Below are positions 1-8,330 of a stretch of 14,850 nt of DNA, piece after piece. The notes below the pieces were generated by a model that ran no database searches, was not told the origin of the DNA, and worked only from the letters and a program-made list of their open reading frames with translations. Position 1 is the stretch's first letter, and every line of letters starts with the position of its first letter. The stretch spans positions 1-14,850 of the forward strand of contig JALWOO010000664.1 of NCBI GenBank assembly GCA_027083485.1, in the 5' to 3' direction. This stretch comes from Amylibacter sp. Its GTDB lineage: Bacteria > Pseudomonadota > Alphaproteobacteria > Rhodobacterales > Rhodobacteraceae. The translations under genes were made by a program, and so were the position numbers.

Positions 1-882
1 GTCAACAAGGCGTTTCAGGCTGTCGAATCGAGGGCGATACGGGCTGCTGGCCACCCAGCGAAGGCTATGGGCAACCAGACGGTACTGTAATTCCGCCGGT
101 GCGGCGCGCAACGGTGCGATTTGCAGGCGGACGGACCCGCTCTCGCGGGGCTGCGTGATCTCATGGGCAAGGGTTTGGGTCGCGATTTCCAATGCTTGGC
201 GGGCCGATTGCAACCGTTCTGCGGTTTGGGCCAGAACATCAATGCCCAATCCGAGTTCTTCCAATCCTGCTTGTGCCTGACGAAACCGGACGCGGGTAAA
301 ACGCCGGTCATCGTTGCTTGGATCCTCGGCCCAGATCAGGCCCTCGGCCTGCAACAAGCCTCGCAAGTTGTGGCGCCCAAGCGACAGCAAAGGGCGCATC
401 CAGACAATGTTATCGGCGCGCTGGATCGGGTGGATGGCGGCCAGTCCATCGACGCCACTACCCCGCGCCAGTCGCATCAAAAAGGTTTCTGCCTGATCAT
501 CCTTGGTATGGCCGGTCAACACCGTTTCAATGCCGCGCTGTTGTGCCCAGCGGGAAATCAGGGCCTTGCGTGCGTTGCGGGCCGCATTCTGTAAATTGCC
601 GTCGCCGTCCCAATCCTGCCAGTGCAAAATGTCATGTGCCAATCCCATTTCCCGACACAGTCGCGCGACCGAATCCGCTTCATCGCCCGCTTCCGCGCGC
701 AGTCCGTGGTTGACGGTGACTACGGCGATTGCCCGCTTGGTTTCATGCGCCCATGCCGCGCTCAAAACCAGTAACGCCAGGGAATCGCTGCCGCCGGATA
801 CCGCAATGCCGATTGCGCCATCCGGACAGTGGTGCATTGCGGTATGAAAGTTTTGAAACAAAGCGTCGCGGGTCAATTGCAC
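1..882 (-). CDS. tilS: tRNA(Ile)-lysidine synthetase, 3' end cut by window edge
   Basis: TilS uses ATP and lysine to convert cytidine-34 of the tRNA-Ile CAU anticodon to lysidine, so that AUA is read as isoleucine; it is cytosolic and normally essential. The reading frame is open from 882 to the window edge (294 codons). About residues 22-29 contain the PP-loop signature AVSGGSDS, followed by VTVNHGLRAEAGDEAD, TGHTKDDQAET and RLARGSGVDGLA, all typical of the TilS N-terminal catalytic domain. The C-terminal tRNA-binding part lies beyond the window. The start is a choice: GTG at 882 overlaps the cpoB stop by 10 bases, TTG at 876 overlaps it by 4, and ATG at 837 would leave a very short N-terminus. 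I prefer GTG at 882 because it keeps a usual-length N-terminal leader. It is the last visible gene of the tol-pal-cpoB run, the usual alphaproteobacterial position, where ftsH often follows. Confidence 0.95.
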   Translation of the reverse strand, partial: MQLTRDALFQNFHTAMHHCPDGAIGIAVSGGSDSLALLVLSAAWAHETKRAIAVVTVNHGLRAEAGDEADSVARLCREMGLAHDILHWQDWDGDGNLQNAARNARKALISRWAQQRGIETVLTGHTKDDQAETFLMRLARGSGVDGLAAIHPIQRADNIVWMRPLLSLGRHNLRGLLQAEGLIWAEDPSNDDRRFTRVRFRQAQAGLEELGLGIDVLAQTAERLQSARQALEIATQTLAHEITQPRESGSVRLQIAPLRAAPAELQYRLVAHSLRWVASSPYRPRFDSLKRLVD

Positions 883-1769
883 CCGAGTCCGCTGTATTCC
901 ATATTTGCCTGCGGCACGATTTGCGCCGCCGGATAGCGCACTGGCACTTCTGACAGCATCAAGCAGGCTTCTTCTGTTTGCCCCAGTTGGGACAGGGAAA
1001 TCCCCAGCCGATAGAGCGCCTCCGGTGCTTTCACACCGGCAGGCGTGCCGCTGAAACTCTCCAGATAGCTCAGGGCGGCACTTTTCCAATCGCCGGATTT
1101 GGCCAATGCTTCGCCGCGCCAGAAATAGGCTTCACCGGTCAAAGGCCCGCCCGGAAAGGCAAGGGCAAAGCTTTCGAACAATTTTGCGGCGACGTCGTAT
1201 TTTCCTGCCTCATATGCGGAAAACGCCTGATTAAAGGAGTTTTGCTCGCTGGAAGTGGCGTCACTGCCGGTGTCTTGGGGCTGCACCGGTGCTGCAGGCT
1301 GCGATTTGGGTAGTTTAATCCCACCCAGAGGGGCCGTTCTGTTCAGGGTCGTTACGTCACAGCCGGTTTCCAGTTCACACAGGCGAAACTCCAGGTCGCC
1401 AATACGGTTGGTGCCGTCTTTGACCACCTGTTCGATGTGATACTGTTGTTGCTCGACGGCTCCGGTCAGTTGGCGAACCTCTTGCTCCAGCGCATCAATA
1501 CGTTGCAAGGCCGGGGCGGAACTGGGGGTGGGCAGGCCGTTGGTCCCTGTGGTGGACAATTCCCGCCGCAGCCGCTGAATTTCGCTGTACACAAACACCA
1601 GTTCCTGTCGGATATCTGCCAGCGTGCTCTCTTGTGCCAGCATGGGGGATGGCGCACCGGACAGGCCGATCGCCAGCGCTACAATCGCAAAACTGTACAG
1701 GCTCTTGTCTTTCGACTTCGCCAAATATCCCCGCCGGAGGCATCCCGCCATCACGCCAATATCCCACAT
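873..1769 (-). CDS. cpoB: Cell division coordinator CpoB (YbgF), periplasmic TPR protein
   Basis: CpoB is a periplasmic partner of TolA that coordinates outer-membrane constriction with PBP1B-driven septal peptidoglycan synthesis. The 298-residue protein starts with a basic stretch and a hydrophobic segment (about residues 21-40) ending near PMLAQ, a plausible signal peptide. A heptad-rich region follows (about 45-135), matching the YbgF trimerisation coiled coil. The C-terminal 120 residues (from FNQAFSAYEAGKYDVAAKLF) are TPR repeats with regularly spaced A, Y and G positions. I chose ATG at 1769; a TTG two codons upstream at 1775 is also possible. AGAGGGA lies 10 bases before the ATG and only 4 before the TTG. 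The unusually long charged leader before the hydrophobic segment means a later start at 1751 (MAGCLRR) cannot be excluded. The gene follows pal after 19 bases and overlaps tilS at its end. Confidence 0.92.
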   Translation of the reverse strand: MWDIGVMAGCLRRGYLAKSKDKSLYSFAIVALAIGLSGAPSPMLAQESTLADIRQELVFVYSEIQRLRRELSTTGTNGLPTPSSAPALQRIDALEQEVRQLTGAVEQQQYHIEQVVKDGTNRIGDLEFRLCELETGCDVTTLNRTAPLGGIKLPKSQPAAPVQPQDTGSDATSSEQNSFNQAFSAYEAGKYDVAAKLFESFALAFPGGPLTGEAYFWRGEALAKSGDWKSAALSYLESFSGTPAGVKAPEALYRLGISLSQLGQTEEACLMLSEVPVRYPAAQIVPQANMEYSGLGCN

Positions 1770-1788
1770 GTGCAAATTATCCCTCTGC

Positions 1789-2289
1789 CTAGCTGTTCAA
1801 TCCGCCTGTAACGACCGTAACCGCGCGCCGGTTTTTGGCCCAACATGCTTCTTGCGAACAAATTTCAATCGGACGTTCCTTTCCATAGGTAACGGTGCGA
1901 ATACGGTTGTCGGCTACGCCTCGGCTCACCAGGTAGTTTTGCACAGCACTTGCGCGGCGCGCCCCAAGGGCCAGGTTGTACTCACGGGTACCCTGTTCAT
2001 CCGCATGGCCTTCGACCGTGATGGTTTTGTCGGTGTATTGTAACAACCAGTTGGCCTGCCCATTAAGGGTTTTGGTTGCTTCTGCGGTCAGGGTGCTTTC
2101 GTTGACAGGAAACAACACCCGATCGCCAACGGTTTGTTCGAAATAGGCAACAGAAGCCGGATCAGAAGCCATTCCATTGGCCCCGCCGGTGCCAAATCCA
2201 TTCGGGTCTGTGGTGGAGTTAGGGGGGGTGGCACAGGCGGTCAGTGCCACCAAGCTTGCCAAAATAATACTTGCGGTTCTAAAATTCAT
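1789..2289 (-). CDS. pal: Peptidoglycan-associated outer-membrane lipoprotein Pal
   Basis: Pal anchors the outer membrane to peptidoglycan and is released or captured by TolB as the Tol motor works. The 166-residue protein begins with a lipoprotein signal peptide whose lipobox is LTAC, so Cys19 is the lipidated residue. A Gly/Asn/Ser-rich linker (about 20-45) leads to an OmpA-like domain with EGHADEQGTREYNLALGARR (residues 93-112). Asp97 and Arg111 match the pair that holds meso-diaminopimelate in this family. A Cys144/Cys149 pair before WAKNRR is usual for alphaproteobacterial Pal. The start is ATG 2289, with AAGAGGA 8 bases upstream; an upstream in-frame ATG at 2322 would bury the signal peptide behind a basic extension and has no such site. 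It lies between tolB (81-base gap) and cpoB. Confidence 0.97.
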   Translation of the reverse strand: MNFRTASIILASLVALTACATPPNSTTDPNGFGTGGANGMASDPASVAYFEQTVGDRVLFPVNESTLTAEATKTLNGQANWLLQYTDKTITVEGHADEQGTREYNLALGARRASAVQNYLVSRGVADNRIRTVTYGKERPIEICSQEACWAKNRRAVTVVTGGLNS

Positions 2290-2370
2290 TTTGCTCGTCC
2301 TCTTGATTGCGGTTTTCCGCATCCGTTTATGTTATCAGGTTTTCCATGTCTTGGAAATCACCAGTCTGTG
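2290..2370 (-). other. tolB-pal intergenic spacer with small stem-loop
   Basis: This is the second-largest gap in the tol cluster. It contains TTTCCA (2341-2346), loop TGTCT and TGGAAA (2352-2357), extended by GGT/ACC after a 2-base bulge. There is no T-tract on the minus strand after the stem, so it does not look like an intrinsic terminator. It could be an mRNA stability or processing element that separates pal-cpoB from tolQRAB. Function is inferred only. Confidence 0.35.
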
Positions 2371-3702
2371 TTACTCTAACAGGCGCGACCATGCCGGATC
2401 AGAGGCAAATGTGGGCGTCTTGATTTTGCGCAAATTTTGGCCGGTTACATCGACAGTATAGAGCGAAGGTGCACCATTTTCCCCCGGCGTTTCGCGGAAA
2501 AACATGATAACGCGACCATTCGGGGACCAGGTCGGCCCTTCATCCAGGAACGACCCCGCCAGCAATTTTTCCTGTGACCCGTCTACACGCATCACGCCAA
2601 TGTGGAAACGGCCTTTGTAAATCTTGGTAAAGGCGATCATGTCGCCGCGCGGGGACCAAACCGGCGTGCCATAGCTGCCTTTGCCAAAGCTGATACGCTT
2701 GGCGGTGCCGCCATTGGCGCTCATCAGATAGATTTGCTGGCCGCCACCACGATCGGATTCAAACACGATCTGGCTGCCGTCCGGTGAATAGCTGGGGGCC
2801 GTTTCAATAGCCGGGGTATCTGTCAGGCGGGTTCGTGTGCCGCGTGCGACATCCACACGGTAAATATCTGTATTGCCCCGATTGGTCAGGGACATCACGA
2901 CCTGACGCCCATCCGGTGAAAAACGCGGTGCAAAGGTCATGCCGGGCGCACTATCCAACACGCGGCGAGACAAGGTATCCACATTCATCAGGAACACACG
3001 CGGTTCACCGGTTTCATAGCTGGTGTAAATGATTTCCCGCGCATTCGGTGAAAAACGGGGGGCCAGCACAATGTCGTTGGAATCGGTCAGATAGCGCACG
3101 TTTGCCCCGTCATAATCCATCACCGCCAGCCGTTTTTTACGGGCATTTTTTGGTCCGCTTTCGGCAATATAGACAACCCGGCTATCAAAATATCCGCTGG
3201 GTTCACCGGTCAGGCGCACATAAACCGCATCGGCCACCTTATGCGACATGCGCCGCCAGCTGTTGGTGGAGGCCACAAATTGCAACCCTTTACCAAGCGG
3301 GGCTTGCGCAAATACATCAAACAGGCGGAACTTGACCACCATGCGATTGTCCGATGTGACGCTGACCGCACCGGTAATCAGGGCTTGCGCGTTGATCGCC
3401 TTCCATTCTGAAAACTGCACCGGCGCGTTGAAGTTGCTGATCTTGGCAATATGGGCCGCTTGCGGGATTTCGCGAAACAGGCCGGAGCCTACCAGATCGG
3501 CGACGATCACCTGCGTGAGCTTGGTTGCGAATTCCTGTGCAGCCGGATTTTCGGCAACAAACTGGGGAATGGCAATCGGCATTGGTTCAATGATGCCCTG
3601 CGTAATTTCAATCCGGAGCGGTTTGTTCTGGGCCTGTGCCAAACCGGCAAGCGCAAGAGCCGCCAGCCAGACCAATGCCAGTGTTTTTGCAAATTTTATC
3701 AT
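2371..3702 (-). CDS. tolB: Tol-Pal system beta-propeller protein TolB
   Basis: TolB is the soluble periplasmic component that binds Pal through its propeller and TolA through its N-terminus. The 443-residue protein has a signal peptide (residues 1-24, [16 protein letters not shown] then LAQA before QNKPLRIEI), an N-terminal alpha/beta domain (about 25-165) and a C-terminal propeller. The propeller has repeated FSPDGRQ-, YSPDGSQ-, WSPRGDM- and WSPNGRV-type blades, each followed by a short strand and an R-L/I turn. The ATG at 3702 shares ATGA with the tolA stop (4-base overlap), preceded by GGTGG inside the tolA end, so translation is probably coupled. An in-frame start at 3750 lies inside tolA and would put 16 polar residues before the signal peptide, so I rejected it. 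Length and domain order are normal for the family. Confidence 0.97.
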   Translation of the reverse strand: MIKFAKTLALVWLAALALAGLAQAQNKPLRIEITQGIIEPMPIAIPQFVAENPAAQEFATKLTQVIVADLVGSGLFREIPQAAHIAKISNFNAPVQFSEWKAINAQALITGAVSVTSDNRMVVKFRLFDVFAQAPLGKGLQFVASTNSWRRMSHKVADAVYVRLTGEPSGYFDSRVVYIAESGPKNARKKRLAVMDYDGANVRYLTDSNDIVLAPRFSPNAREIIYTSYETGEPRVFLMNVDTLSRRVLDSAPGMTFAPRFSPDGRQVVMSLTNRGNTDIYRVDVARGTRTRLTDTPAIETAPSYSPDGSQIVFESDRGGGQQIYLMSANGGTAKRISFGKGSYGTPVWSPRGDMIAFTKIYKGRFHIGVMRVDGSQEKLLAGSFLDEGPTWSPNGRVIMFFRETPGENGAPSLYTVDVTGQNLRKIKTPTFASDPAWSRLLE

Positions 3703-4892
3703 TTTACCACCATTGTTTTGGGGTTGAAGACGACTTCGAGCTGTCGCCACTGCTCGTATTTATCCGCCGGCAGCGCATAGGGGGCGCAACGGATCAATGC
3801 CCGTCGTCCTGCCTCGAATGCCTGACGTACTGTGCCTTGCGGGGTGCCGGGGGGATCAATCAAACGCGGGTTCCCCGCCAATGATCCGTCACGCTTCAGT
3901 TCCACCGATAGTACCACAACCAAATCCCCTGCATCCTGTACGCCAACCGGCACATTCCAGCATTGCTGCACGGCCAACACCAGACCATTTCGCTCTGATG
4001 ATGTCAAAGGCGGGCCTTTGGGGGCGCTGTTCAACTGTTCCTGCGTCGCCTTGATCAAGGCATCCCGAATGGCTTCTGCCTCGGCTGCTTTGGCCTCGCG
4101 CGCCTTTTTGGCAGCGGCGGCTTTGGCAAGCTTTTCGGCCTTGGCCTTAGCTTGCTTTGCTTTCTTGGCAATGTCACGGGGGCGCCCGCGCGGGCGGCTG
4201 GATTTTGCCGGTGCCGCGGAATTCGGATCAACCTCCGGCACAGTTACGATTTCGGTGGCCGCCTGTTTCGGGGCTTTTTCGACGGCTTCGTCGACCTGTT
4301 TTGTCGCCTTGGCATCCGGTGTGGTTGCCTGTTGCACTTCTGGTGCAGTTTTTGCATCAGTAGGCGGTTTTTCAGCGGCGGTTGTGTCAATGCGTGGTGC
4401 AGGGCGGGGTTTGGGTTGAACCATCGCCGGCTGTTTGGGTTGTTGTTGCCCTGAGCGTTGTTGATCGGCAATCGGGGCATCCGGCACCACAAGCGTGGTT
4501 CCCACTGAGTCATTTGCCTGCGGTGCGATCACAGGGCTTTCAACGGTAATCTCTGGCTGTGGCTGTTCTTGCAGGCCACTGACATCAGGGGTTTGCTCGA
4601 TTGTCGGGGCCGTCTGTTCATCGGGTTGTTGCAGCGGTTCCGGCGTGCTGTCCGGCGTAGGCAAAGAGGGGCTTTGTTCAGCATTGACTGCTACTTGCAT
4701 TTGATCCGGTTGTTCAAAACTCGGCGTCGGGGAACGGGAACTCATGGCCTCGAATTCGGTGCTGGTCATGATAGACACTTGCGAAACCTGAATTGTTTCC
4801 GCATCGTTGTTTCGGGAAAACGGCATGCCGAAAACAGCCACCCCGATCAGGGTTGCATGGGCCACAAGCGATATTTTGGTGCCGGTCTGCAA
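3699..4892 (-). CDS. tolA: Tol-Pal energy-transducing protein TolA, TTG start
   Basis: TolA spans the envelope: an inner-membrane anchor contacts TolQR, and the C-terminal domain reaches TolB, Pal and CpoB. The 397-residue protein has one N-terminal membrane helix (about 7-25, [18 protein letters not shown]). Next comes a long Pro/Gln/Glu/Thr-rich stretch (about 50-220), then a Lys/Ala/Glu-rich helical arm (about 225-280, with repeated AKA/AEK/AKK). A C-terminal TolA-III-like domain (about 300-397) carries Cys311 (QQCWNVPVG) and Cys369 (IRCAPYALP), the usual disulfide pair. The start is TTG at 4892: the in-frame codon 12 bases upstream is the tolR TAG stop, no ATG lies before the membrane helix, and GAGG sits 6 bases upstream. 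The sequence from residue 2 (QTGTKIS) matches the beginning I would expect for roseobacter TolA. The central region is low complexity and probably fast-evolving. Confidence 0.95.
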   Translation of the reverse strand: MQTGTKISLVAHATLIGVAVFGMPFSRNNDAETIQVSQVSIMTSTEFEAMSSRSPTPSFEQPDQMQVAVNAEQSPSLPTPDSTPEPLQQPDEQTAPTIEQTPDVSGLQEQPQPEITVESPVIAPQANDSVGTTLVVPDAPIADQQRSGQQQPKQPAMVQPKPRPAPRIDTTAAEKPPTDAKTAPEVQQATTPDAKATKQVDEAVEKAPKQAATEIVTVPEVDPNSAAPAKSSRPRGRPRDIAKKAKQAKAKAEKLAKAAAAKKAREAKAAEAEAIRDALIKATQEQLNSAPKGPPLTSSERNGLVLAVQQCWNVPVGVQDAGDLVVVLSVELKRDGSLAGNPRLIDPPGTPQGTVRQAFEAGRRALIRCAPYALPADKYEQWRQLEVVFNPKTMVVK

Positions 4893-4901
4893 CGCGCGCC
4901 T

Positions 4902-5366
4902 CTAGTTTTCCTGCCCGTCGAGTTTCGGGCCACCGCCATCGGTCACCAGACCAATGTTGCGAAAACCACCAGCGTTGAGCGCGCCCATGATTTCCATTAC
5001 CTGCCCATAGGAAATGCCCGCATCCGCGCGCAAGAACAGCTTGTCATCCTGTCGTTCAGCCGCAATGGCCCGCAGTTTGGGGATCAGGGTTTCGCGATCA
5101 ATCGGCACCTCTTGCAACAACAACGTACCATCTGCCGTAATCACCAGCGCGAGAGGTTCTTCTTCTTCGCCCGGTAACGGCGTGGCGGCGGTTTTGGGCA
5201 GCTCGATGGGCACGCCCACCGTCATCAACGGGGCGGCGACCATGAAAATAATCAGCAATACAAGCATCACATCCACAAAAGGCGTGACGTTGATTTCGGC
5301 CATCGGTTTGCGGCCAGAACGGTTTCGCCGCCGCTTGCCCTGTCGTTCAACGGTTCCTGCGCCCAT
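4902..5366 (-). CDS. tolR: Tol-Pal system proton-channel protein TolR
   Basis: TolR is a bitopic inner-membrane protein of the ExbD/TolR family that forms the proton-driven motor with TolQ. The 154-residue protein has a short basic cytoplasmic tail (GKRRRNRSGRK), then INVTPFVDVMLVLLIIFMV, where Asp32 in the single membrane helix (about 30-50) corresponds to the proton-carrying Asp23 of E. coli TolR. A periplasmic ExbD-like domain follows. An acidic run (EEEE, about 69-72) sits early in that domain. The ATG at 5366 is preceded by AGGGGGC and comes 9 bases after the tolQ stop; tolA starts 9 bases after the tolR stop. This tight spacing supports one tolQRA translation block. Confidence 0.97.
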   Translation of the reverse strand: MGAGTVERQGKRRRNRSGRKPMAEINVTPFVDVMLVLLIIFMVAAPLMTVGVPIELPKTAATPLPGEEEEPLALVITADGTLLLQEVPIDRETLIPKLRAIAAERQDDKLFLRADAGISYGQVMEIMGALNAGGFRNIGLVTDGGGPKLDGQEN

Positions 5367-5375
5367 AATCGCCCC

Positions 5376-6071
5376 CTAGCTGTCCAGTTGGCGTGACAGA
5401 ATGGTGGCGAATTCATCGGCAAAGCTGTCATAGCCCGCGATAATCCGATCCGCATCTGTCGAAAGCTTGTTGTAAAAAATTACGGCGGGAATGGCTGCGA
5501 GCAATCCCAGAGCCGTTGCGGCCAGTGCCTCGGAAATACCGGGGGCAACAACTGCCAGATTGGTGCTTTGCTGGGCAGCAATTTCCTCAAAGGCGTTTTT
5601 GATGCCCCAAACGGTCCCGAACAGCCCGACAAACGGCGCGGTGGAACCGACTGTTGCCAAAAATGTCAAACCCTGATTGAGGCGCTCGCTCTCGCGCACG
5701 ATAGCCACATCCATAGAGCGGTCAATCCGCGCCTGTGCGCCGGCAATCAGGTTGCCGTCTGACCGGTGCGAACGGCGCCATTCGATCATGCCCGCTGCAA
5801 AAATGCGTTCCGAAGCCCCCTTGGGGTCCGCGCCCAGCCGTTCAAACAGCTCATCCAGCGGATCACCGGACCAAAACGCCCGATCAAACAGATCGGCGTC
5901 CCGGCGCGCAATGCGGAAGTTGATGAATTTCTGAATGATAATGCCCCATGACCACACGGAGGCAAAAATCAGCAGCACCATCACGATTTTGACGGTCAGC
6001 GTTGCGCGCAAGAACAACGCGAGCATAGAGAAATCAACGGCCTGCGCCGCTGCGAGTGTTTCTGTTTCCAT
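5376..6071 (-). CDS. tolQ: Tol-Pal system motor protein TolQ
   Basis: TolQ is the polytopic MotA/TolQ/ExbB-family subunit that surrounds TolR and TolA helices and harvests the proton motive force. The 231-residue protein has a first membrane helix at about 25-48 (VKIVMVLLIFASVWSWGIII). A cytoplasmic loop follows (about 50-130), then two long helices carrying TVGSTAPFVGLFGTVWGI and VAPGISEALAATALGL, the family's pore-lining motifs with conserved threonines. I chose ATG 6071 (METETLAAAQ) because that N-terminus is the usual one in this order. An in-frame ATG at 6113 would add 14 residues and has only an A-run, not a ribosome site, before it. The upstream 106-base gap to ybgC is the largest in the cluster and may hold a promoter. 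Confidence 0.96.
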   Translation of the reverse strand: METETLAAAQAVDFSMLALFLRATLTVKIVMVLLIFASVWSWGIIIQKFINFRIARRDADLFDRAFWSGDPLDELFERLGADPKGASERIFAAGMIEWRRSHRSDGNLIAGAQARIDRSMDVAIVRESERLNQGLTFLATVGSTAPFVGLFGTVWGIKNAFEEIAAQQSTNLAVVAPGISEALAATALGLLAAIPAVIFYNKLSTDADRIIAGYDSFADEFATILSRQLDS

Positions 6072-6177
6072 AGTTCCGCTCTTTAGCCAGACGTCCCCGT
6101 TTGCCGGTGACATTTTTTGTTACTCTTACAATAGGCACTTTTGCAGAAAAAACCAGAGCAGAGGCGGATTGCACGGA
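6072..6177 (-). other. ybgC-tolQ intergenic spacer
   Basis: On the minus strand this 106-base spacer contains a T6 tract (GGTTTTTTC) and a TATTGT hexamer with CTGGTT 17 bases upstream, a weak sigma-70-like arrangement. I see no clear hairpin before the T-run, so no terminator is called. It is the best place for an internal tol promoter, but sequence support is thin. Confidence 0.25.
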
Positions 6178-6576
6178 TTAGCCCTCGAAAGGTGCCATTT
6201 TTGCGCGAAAATCTGCCGGAAGCCGCACAGGGCGACCGGCGGTTGTCATGCAGATAACCGTGACTTTGGAGGAGAAAAGCCTTTCCTCGCCGCGATAAAC
6301 ATCTTGCAGGAACAACATCTTTGCCGAGGTCAAATGTTGCACTGTTGTAGCAATTGTCAACTCGTCATCCAGCACCGCAGGCCGGTGATAGGTGGCGTCC
6401 ACCTTGTAAACCGCAAAAACCAGCCCGTCTTCTTTCATCTGGCGCTGGGAAATACCGGCCTCGCGCACCATGGTACTGCGGGCGCGTTCGATGAATTTCA
6501 GGTAATTGGCGTAATAGACAATCCCCGCCATGTCGGTATCTTCATAGAAAACGCGGATTTTCAGGGTGTGTTTCAT
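6178..6576 (-). CDS. ybgC: Hotdog-fold acyl-CoA thioesterase YbgC
   Basis: YbgC hydrolyses acyl-CoA thioesters and is associated with phospholipid metabolism at the inner membrane; it is almost always linked to tolQRAB. The 132-residue protein is a single 4-hydroxybenzoyl-CoA-thioesterase-type hotdog domain. It has the signature YEDTDMAGIVYYANYLKFIE (residues 11-30), in which Asp15 is the expected catalytic residue. The E. coli family has His at the position of Tyr22-Ala23 (VVYHASY), so the local context differs slightly, as in other alphaproteobacteria. The start ATG overlaps the stop of the upstream gene as ATGA, which suggests coupled translation with the unknown protein. Length is typical. 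Confidence 0.94.
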   Translation of the reverse strand: MKHTLKIRVFYEDTDMAGIVYYANYLKFIERARSTMVREAGISQRQMKEDGLVFAVYKVDATYHRPAVLDDELTIATTVQHLTSAKMLFLQDVYRGEERLFSSKVTVICMTTAGRPVRLPADFRAKMAPFEG

Positions 6577-7220
6577 GTTTCCAGATCCTCAAGCAGCATT
6601 CCGGCCCGCGCCGCCAGCCGCAAAGCGTGGCTGGAATCATCGGCTGCTACCGGCATCATATCCGCGTAGGCTGCGCGCACAATAGCGGCGAATTCCGGCT
6701 TGACGATGCAAATGCCGTTTTCCTTGATCACGGCGGTGGGCGAGGTTTTTTCAAACGCCTTGTCCCCCCACAAAACCAGCGCCTGCAAGGTTTCGGTCGT
6801 GGCCAGCGTTTGAATGGACATTTGCGCCAGCGCATCATCCATGCGCAGCAAAACCACACAGAGCTGAATGCCGCCGTCATCATCAAAAGCAAAGCGGCGA
6901 TACTGGTTAGCGCCGGATTTCTGCAAGGCGTTGATCGTGTCGTCAAACCCCGGAAACAGCTTTTCCAGATTGGGGACGGATTTCAATTCGTCCCAGTTGC
7001 TGCAGAAAAACCACATGAAATTCGCGCCAAGCTCCGGATCGGTTTCCGCGATCTTGCTGCCGGTAATGCCAACGGTCTGGGCGATGCCATCCTTGAGGTG
7101 GGTCAGGCTGTCGTCATCCACGCCAAACACCACCGGCACAACAGGTCGCCCCCAGCGGGCAAAACGATAGCCCTCGGGGCCGGTGAACAGGCGGGTGATT
7201 TCGGTGGCGTCAAAAGGCAT
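6573..7220 (-). CDS. Conserved-looking protein of unknown function between ruvB and ybgC
   Basis: I do not recognise this 215-residue protein. It has no signal peptide, membrane helix or catalytic motif that I can name, and looks cytosolic, slightly acidic and fully folded. The first half contains RFARWGRPVVPVVFG (about 19-33), a run that ends in ITGSKIAETDP, and GANFMWFFC (about 65-73). The middle has ANQYRRFAFDDDGGIQLCVVLL. The C-terminal third is helical and ends RLAARAGMLLEDLET. The block order (R-x-x-R-W-x-x-P-V, then a TG-x-x-I helix, then an ANF strand, then a YR-F strand) vaguely recalls DUF2927 proteins, but I cannot confirm that. It begins 78 bases after the ruvB stop and its stop overlaps the ybgC start (ATGA), so it is probably co-translated with the thioesterase. 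Base composition resembles its neighbours. Confidence 0.85.
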   Translation of the reverse strand: MPFDATEITRLFTGPEGYRFARWGRPVVPVVFGVDDDSLTHLKDGIAQTVGITGSKIAETDPELGANFMWFFCSNWDELKSVPNLEKLFPGFDDTINALQKSGANQYRRFAFDDDGGIQLCVVLLRMDDALAQMSIQTLATTETLQALVLWGDKAFEKTSPTAVIKENGICIVKPEFAAIVRAAYADMMPVAADDSSHALRLAARAGMLLEDLET

Positions 7221-7298
7221 GGTCTGGACTCGGCATTGGGTGGATTTCCTGCGGGTATACCGGCATTGGGCTGGTTTGCGAATAGCAAAACGACGCGG

Positions 7299-8327
7299 TT
7301 AATCTTCGAACAAATCGATCTGGCCGGCGGGCATTGGAGCCGCCATTCCCAAATGCCGCCAGGCCTTTTCCCCCAAAACCCTGCCGCGTGGTGTGCGTTG
7401 GATCAGGCCTTGTTGCAGCAAATACGGCTCGATCACTTCCTCCACCGCATCGCGGGCTTCGGACAGGGCGGCGCACATGGTCTCGATGCCTACCGGCCCA
7501 CCGTTGAAGTTTTCCGCCGCCATACGCAGATAGCGCCGGTCGGCCCCGTCAAGGCCCAGATCATCCACGCCAAGGCGGGTCAGCGAGGCATCGGCCAATT
7601 CGCGGCTGACCTTGCCGTTGCCTTCGACAATGGCGAAATCCACCACGCGGCGCAGCAACCGGCCGGCAATGCGCGGGGTGCCGCGTGCGCGCCGTGCAAT
7701 CTCAAGCGCCCCGTCCGGCGTGGCATCAACCCCGAGCAACCGCGCACCGCGTTCAACGATGTGGGTCAATTCGGGCACCGTATAAAATTCCAGCCGCGTC
7801 GGAATCCCGAAGCGATCGCGCAGGGGTGTGGTCAGCAGGCCAAGGCGGGTTGTCGCCCCGACCAGCGTAAAGGGCTGCAAATCAATCCGCACCGTGCGCG
7901 CGGCGGGGCCTTCGCCGATTACAAGGTCCAGTTCGAAGTCTTCCATTGCCGGATAGAGGACCTCCTCTACTGCCGGATTAAGCCGGTGGATTTCGTCGAT
8001 GAACAGCACATCCCGCTCATCCAGATTGGTCAGAATCGCCGCCAGATCACCGGCCTTGGCCAGAACCGGCCCGCTGGTCATGCGGAAATTCACCCCCAAT
8101 TCGCGGCTCATGATCTGGGCCAGCGTGGTTTTTCCCAAACCGGGAGGGCCGTAAAACAGTGCATGGTCCATGGCCTGACCACGGATTTTGGCGCTTTCGA
8201 TAAAGACTTTCAGATTGGCGCGGGCCTCTGCCTGACCGACAAATTCATCCAGCGTCTGCGGACGCAAGGCGCGGTCGATGTCTTCGGGGCGGGCGTCCGG
8301 GCGCAGGGTCGGGTCGGGTTCGTTCAT
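7299..8327 (-). CDS. ruvB: Holliday junction branch-migration ATPase RuvB
   Basis: RuvB is the hexameric AAA+ motor that drives branch migration of Holliday junctions when recruited by RuvA. The 342-residue protein has the usual RuvB N-terminus ([12 protein letters not shown]), Walker A GPPGLGKT (60-67), Walker B LFIDEIH (107-113), [18 protein letters not shown] (sensor 1 and arginine-finger region), [12 protein letters not shown] (sensor 2) and a C-terminal winged-helix domain. That domain ends with the conserved [10 protein letters not shown]. The length is normal apart from a slightly longer acidic tail. The start ATG at 8327 is 3 bases after the ruvA stop, with AAGGGA just before it inside the ruvA end. 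Orientation and order ruvC-ruvA-ruvB are standard. Confidence 0.98.
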   Translation of the reverse strand: MNEPDPTLRPDARPEDIDRALRPQTLDEFVGQAEARANLKVFIESAKIRGQAMDHALFYGPPGLGKTTLAQIMSRELGVNFRMTSGPVLAKAGDLAAILTNLDERDVLFIDEIHRLNPAVEEVLYPAMEDFELDLVIGEGPAARTVRIDLQPFTLVGATTRLGLLTTPLRDRFGIPTRLEFYTVPELTHIVERGARLLGVDATPDGALEIARRARGTPRIAGRLLRRVVDFAIVEGNGKVSRELADASLTRLGVDDLGLDGADRRYLRMAAENFNGGPVGIETMCAALSEARDAVEEVIEPYLLQQGLIQRTPRGRVLGEKAWRHLGMAAPMPAGQIDLFED

Positions 8328-8330
8328 GCT

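Noticed and set aside
4177..4203. AT-hook-like RPRGRPRD patch in TolA, suggesting DNA binding
   Set aside because: It lies in the periplasmic arm of a membrane-anchored protein, between low-complexity segments, so DNA contact is implausible.
3834..4740. Low-complexity repeat-rich DNA that could be a tandem-repeat array
   Set aside because: The repetition is codon-level Pro/Gln and Lys/Ala/Glu bias of the TolA arm, with no fixed repeat unit.
6120..6177. T-run on the minus strand after ybgC as a rho-independent terminator
   Set aside because: No stable stem precedes the T6 tract; CTCTGCTCTGG is a direct, not inverted, repeat.
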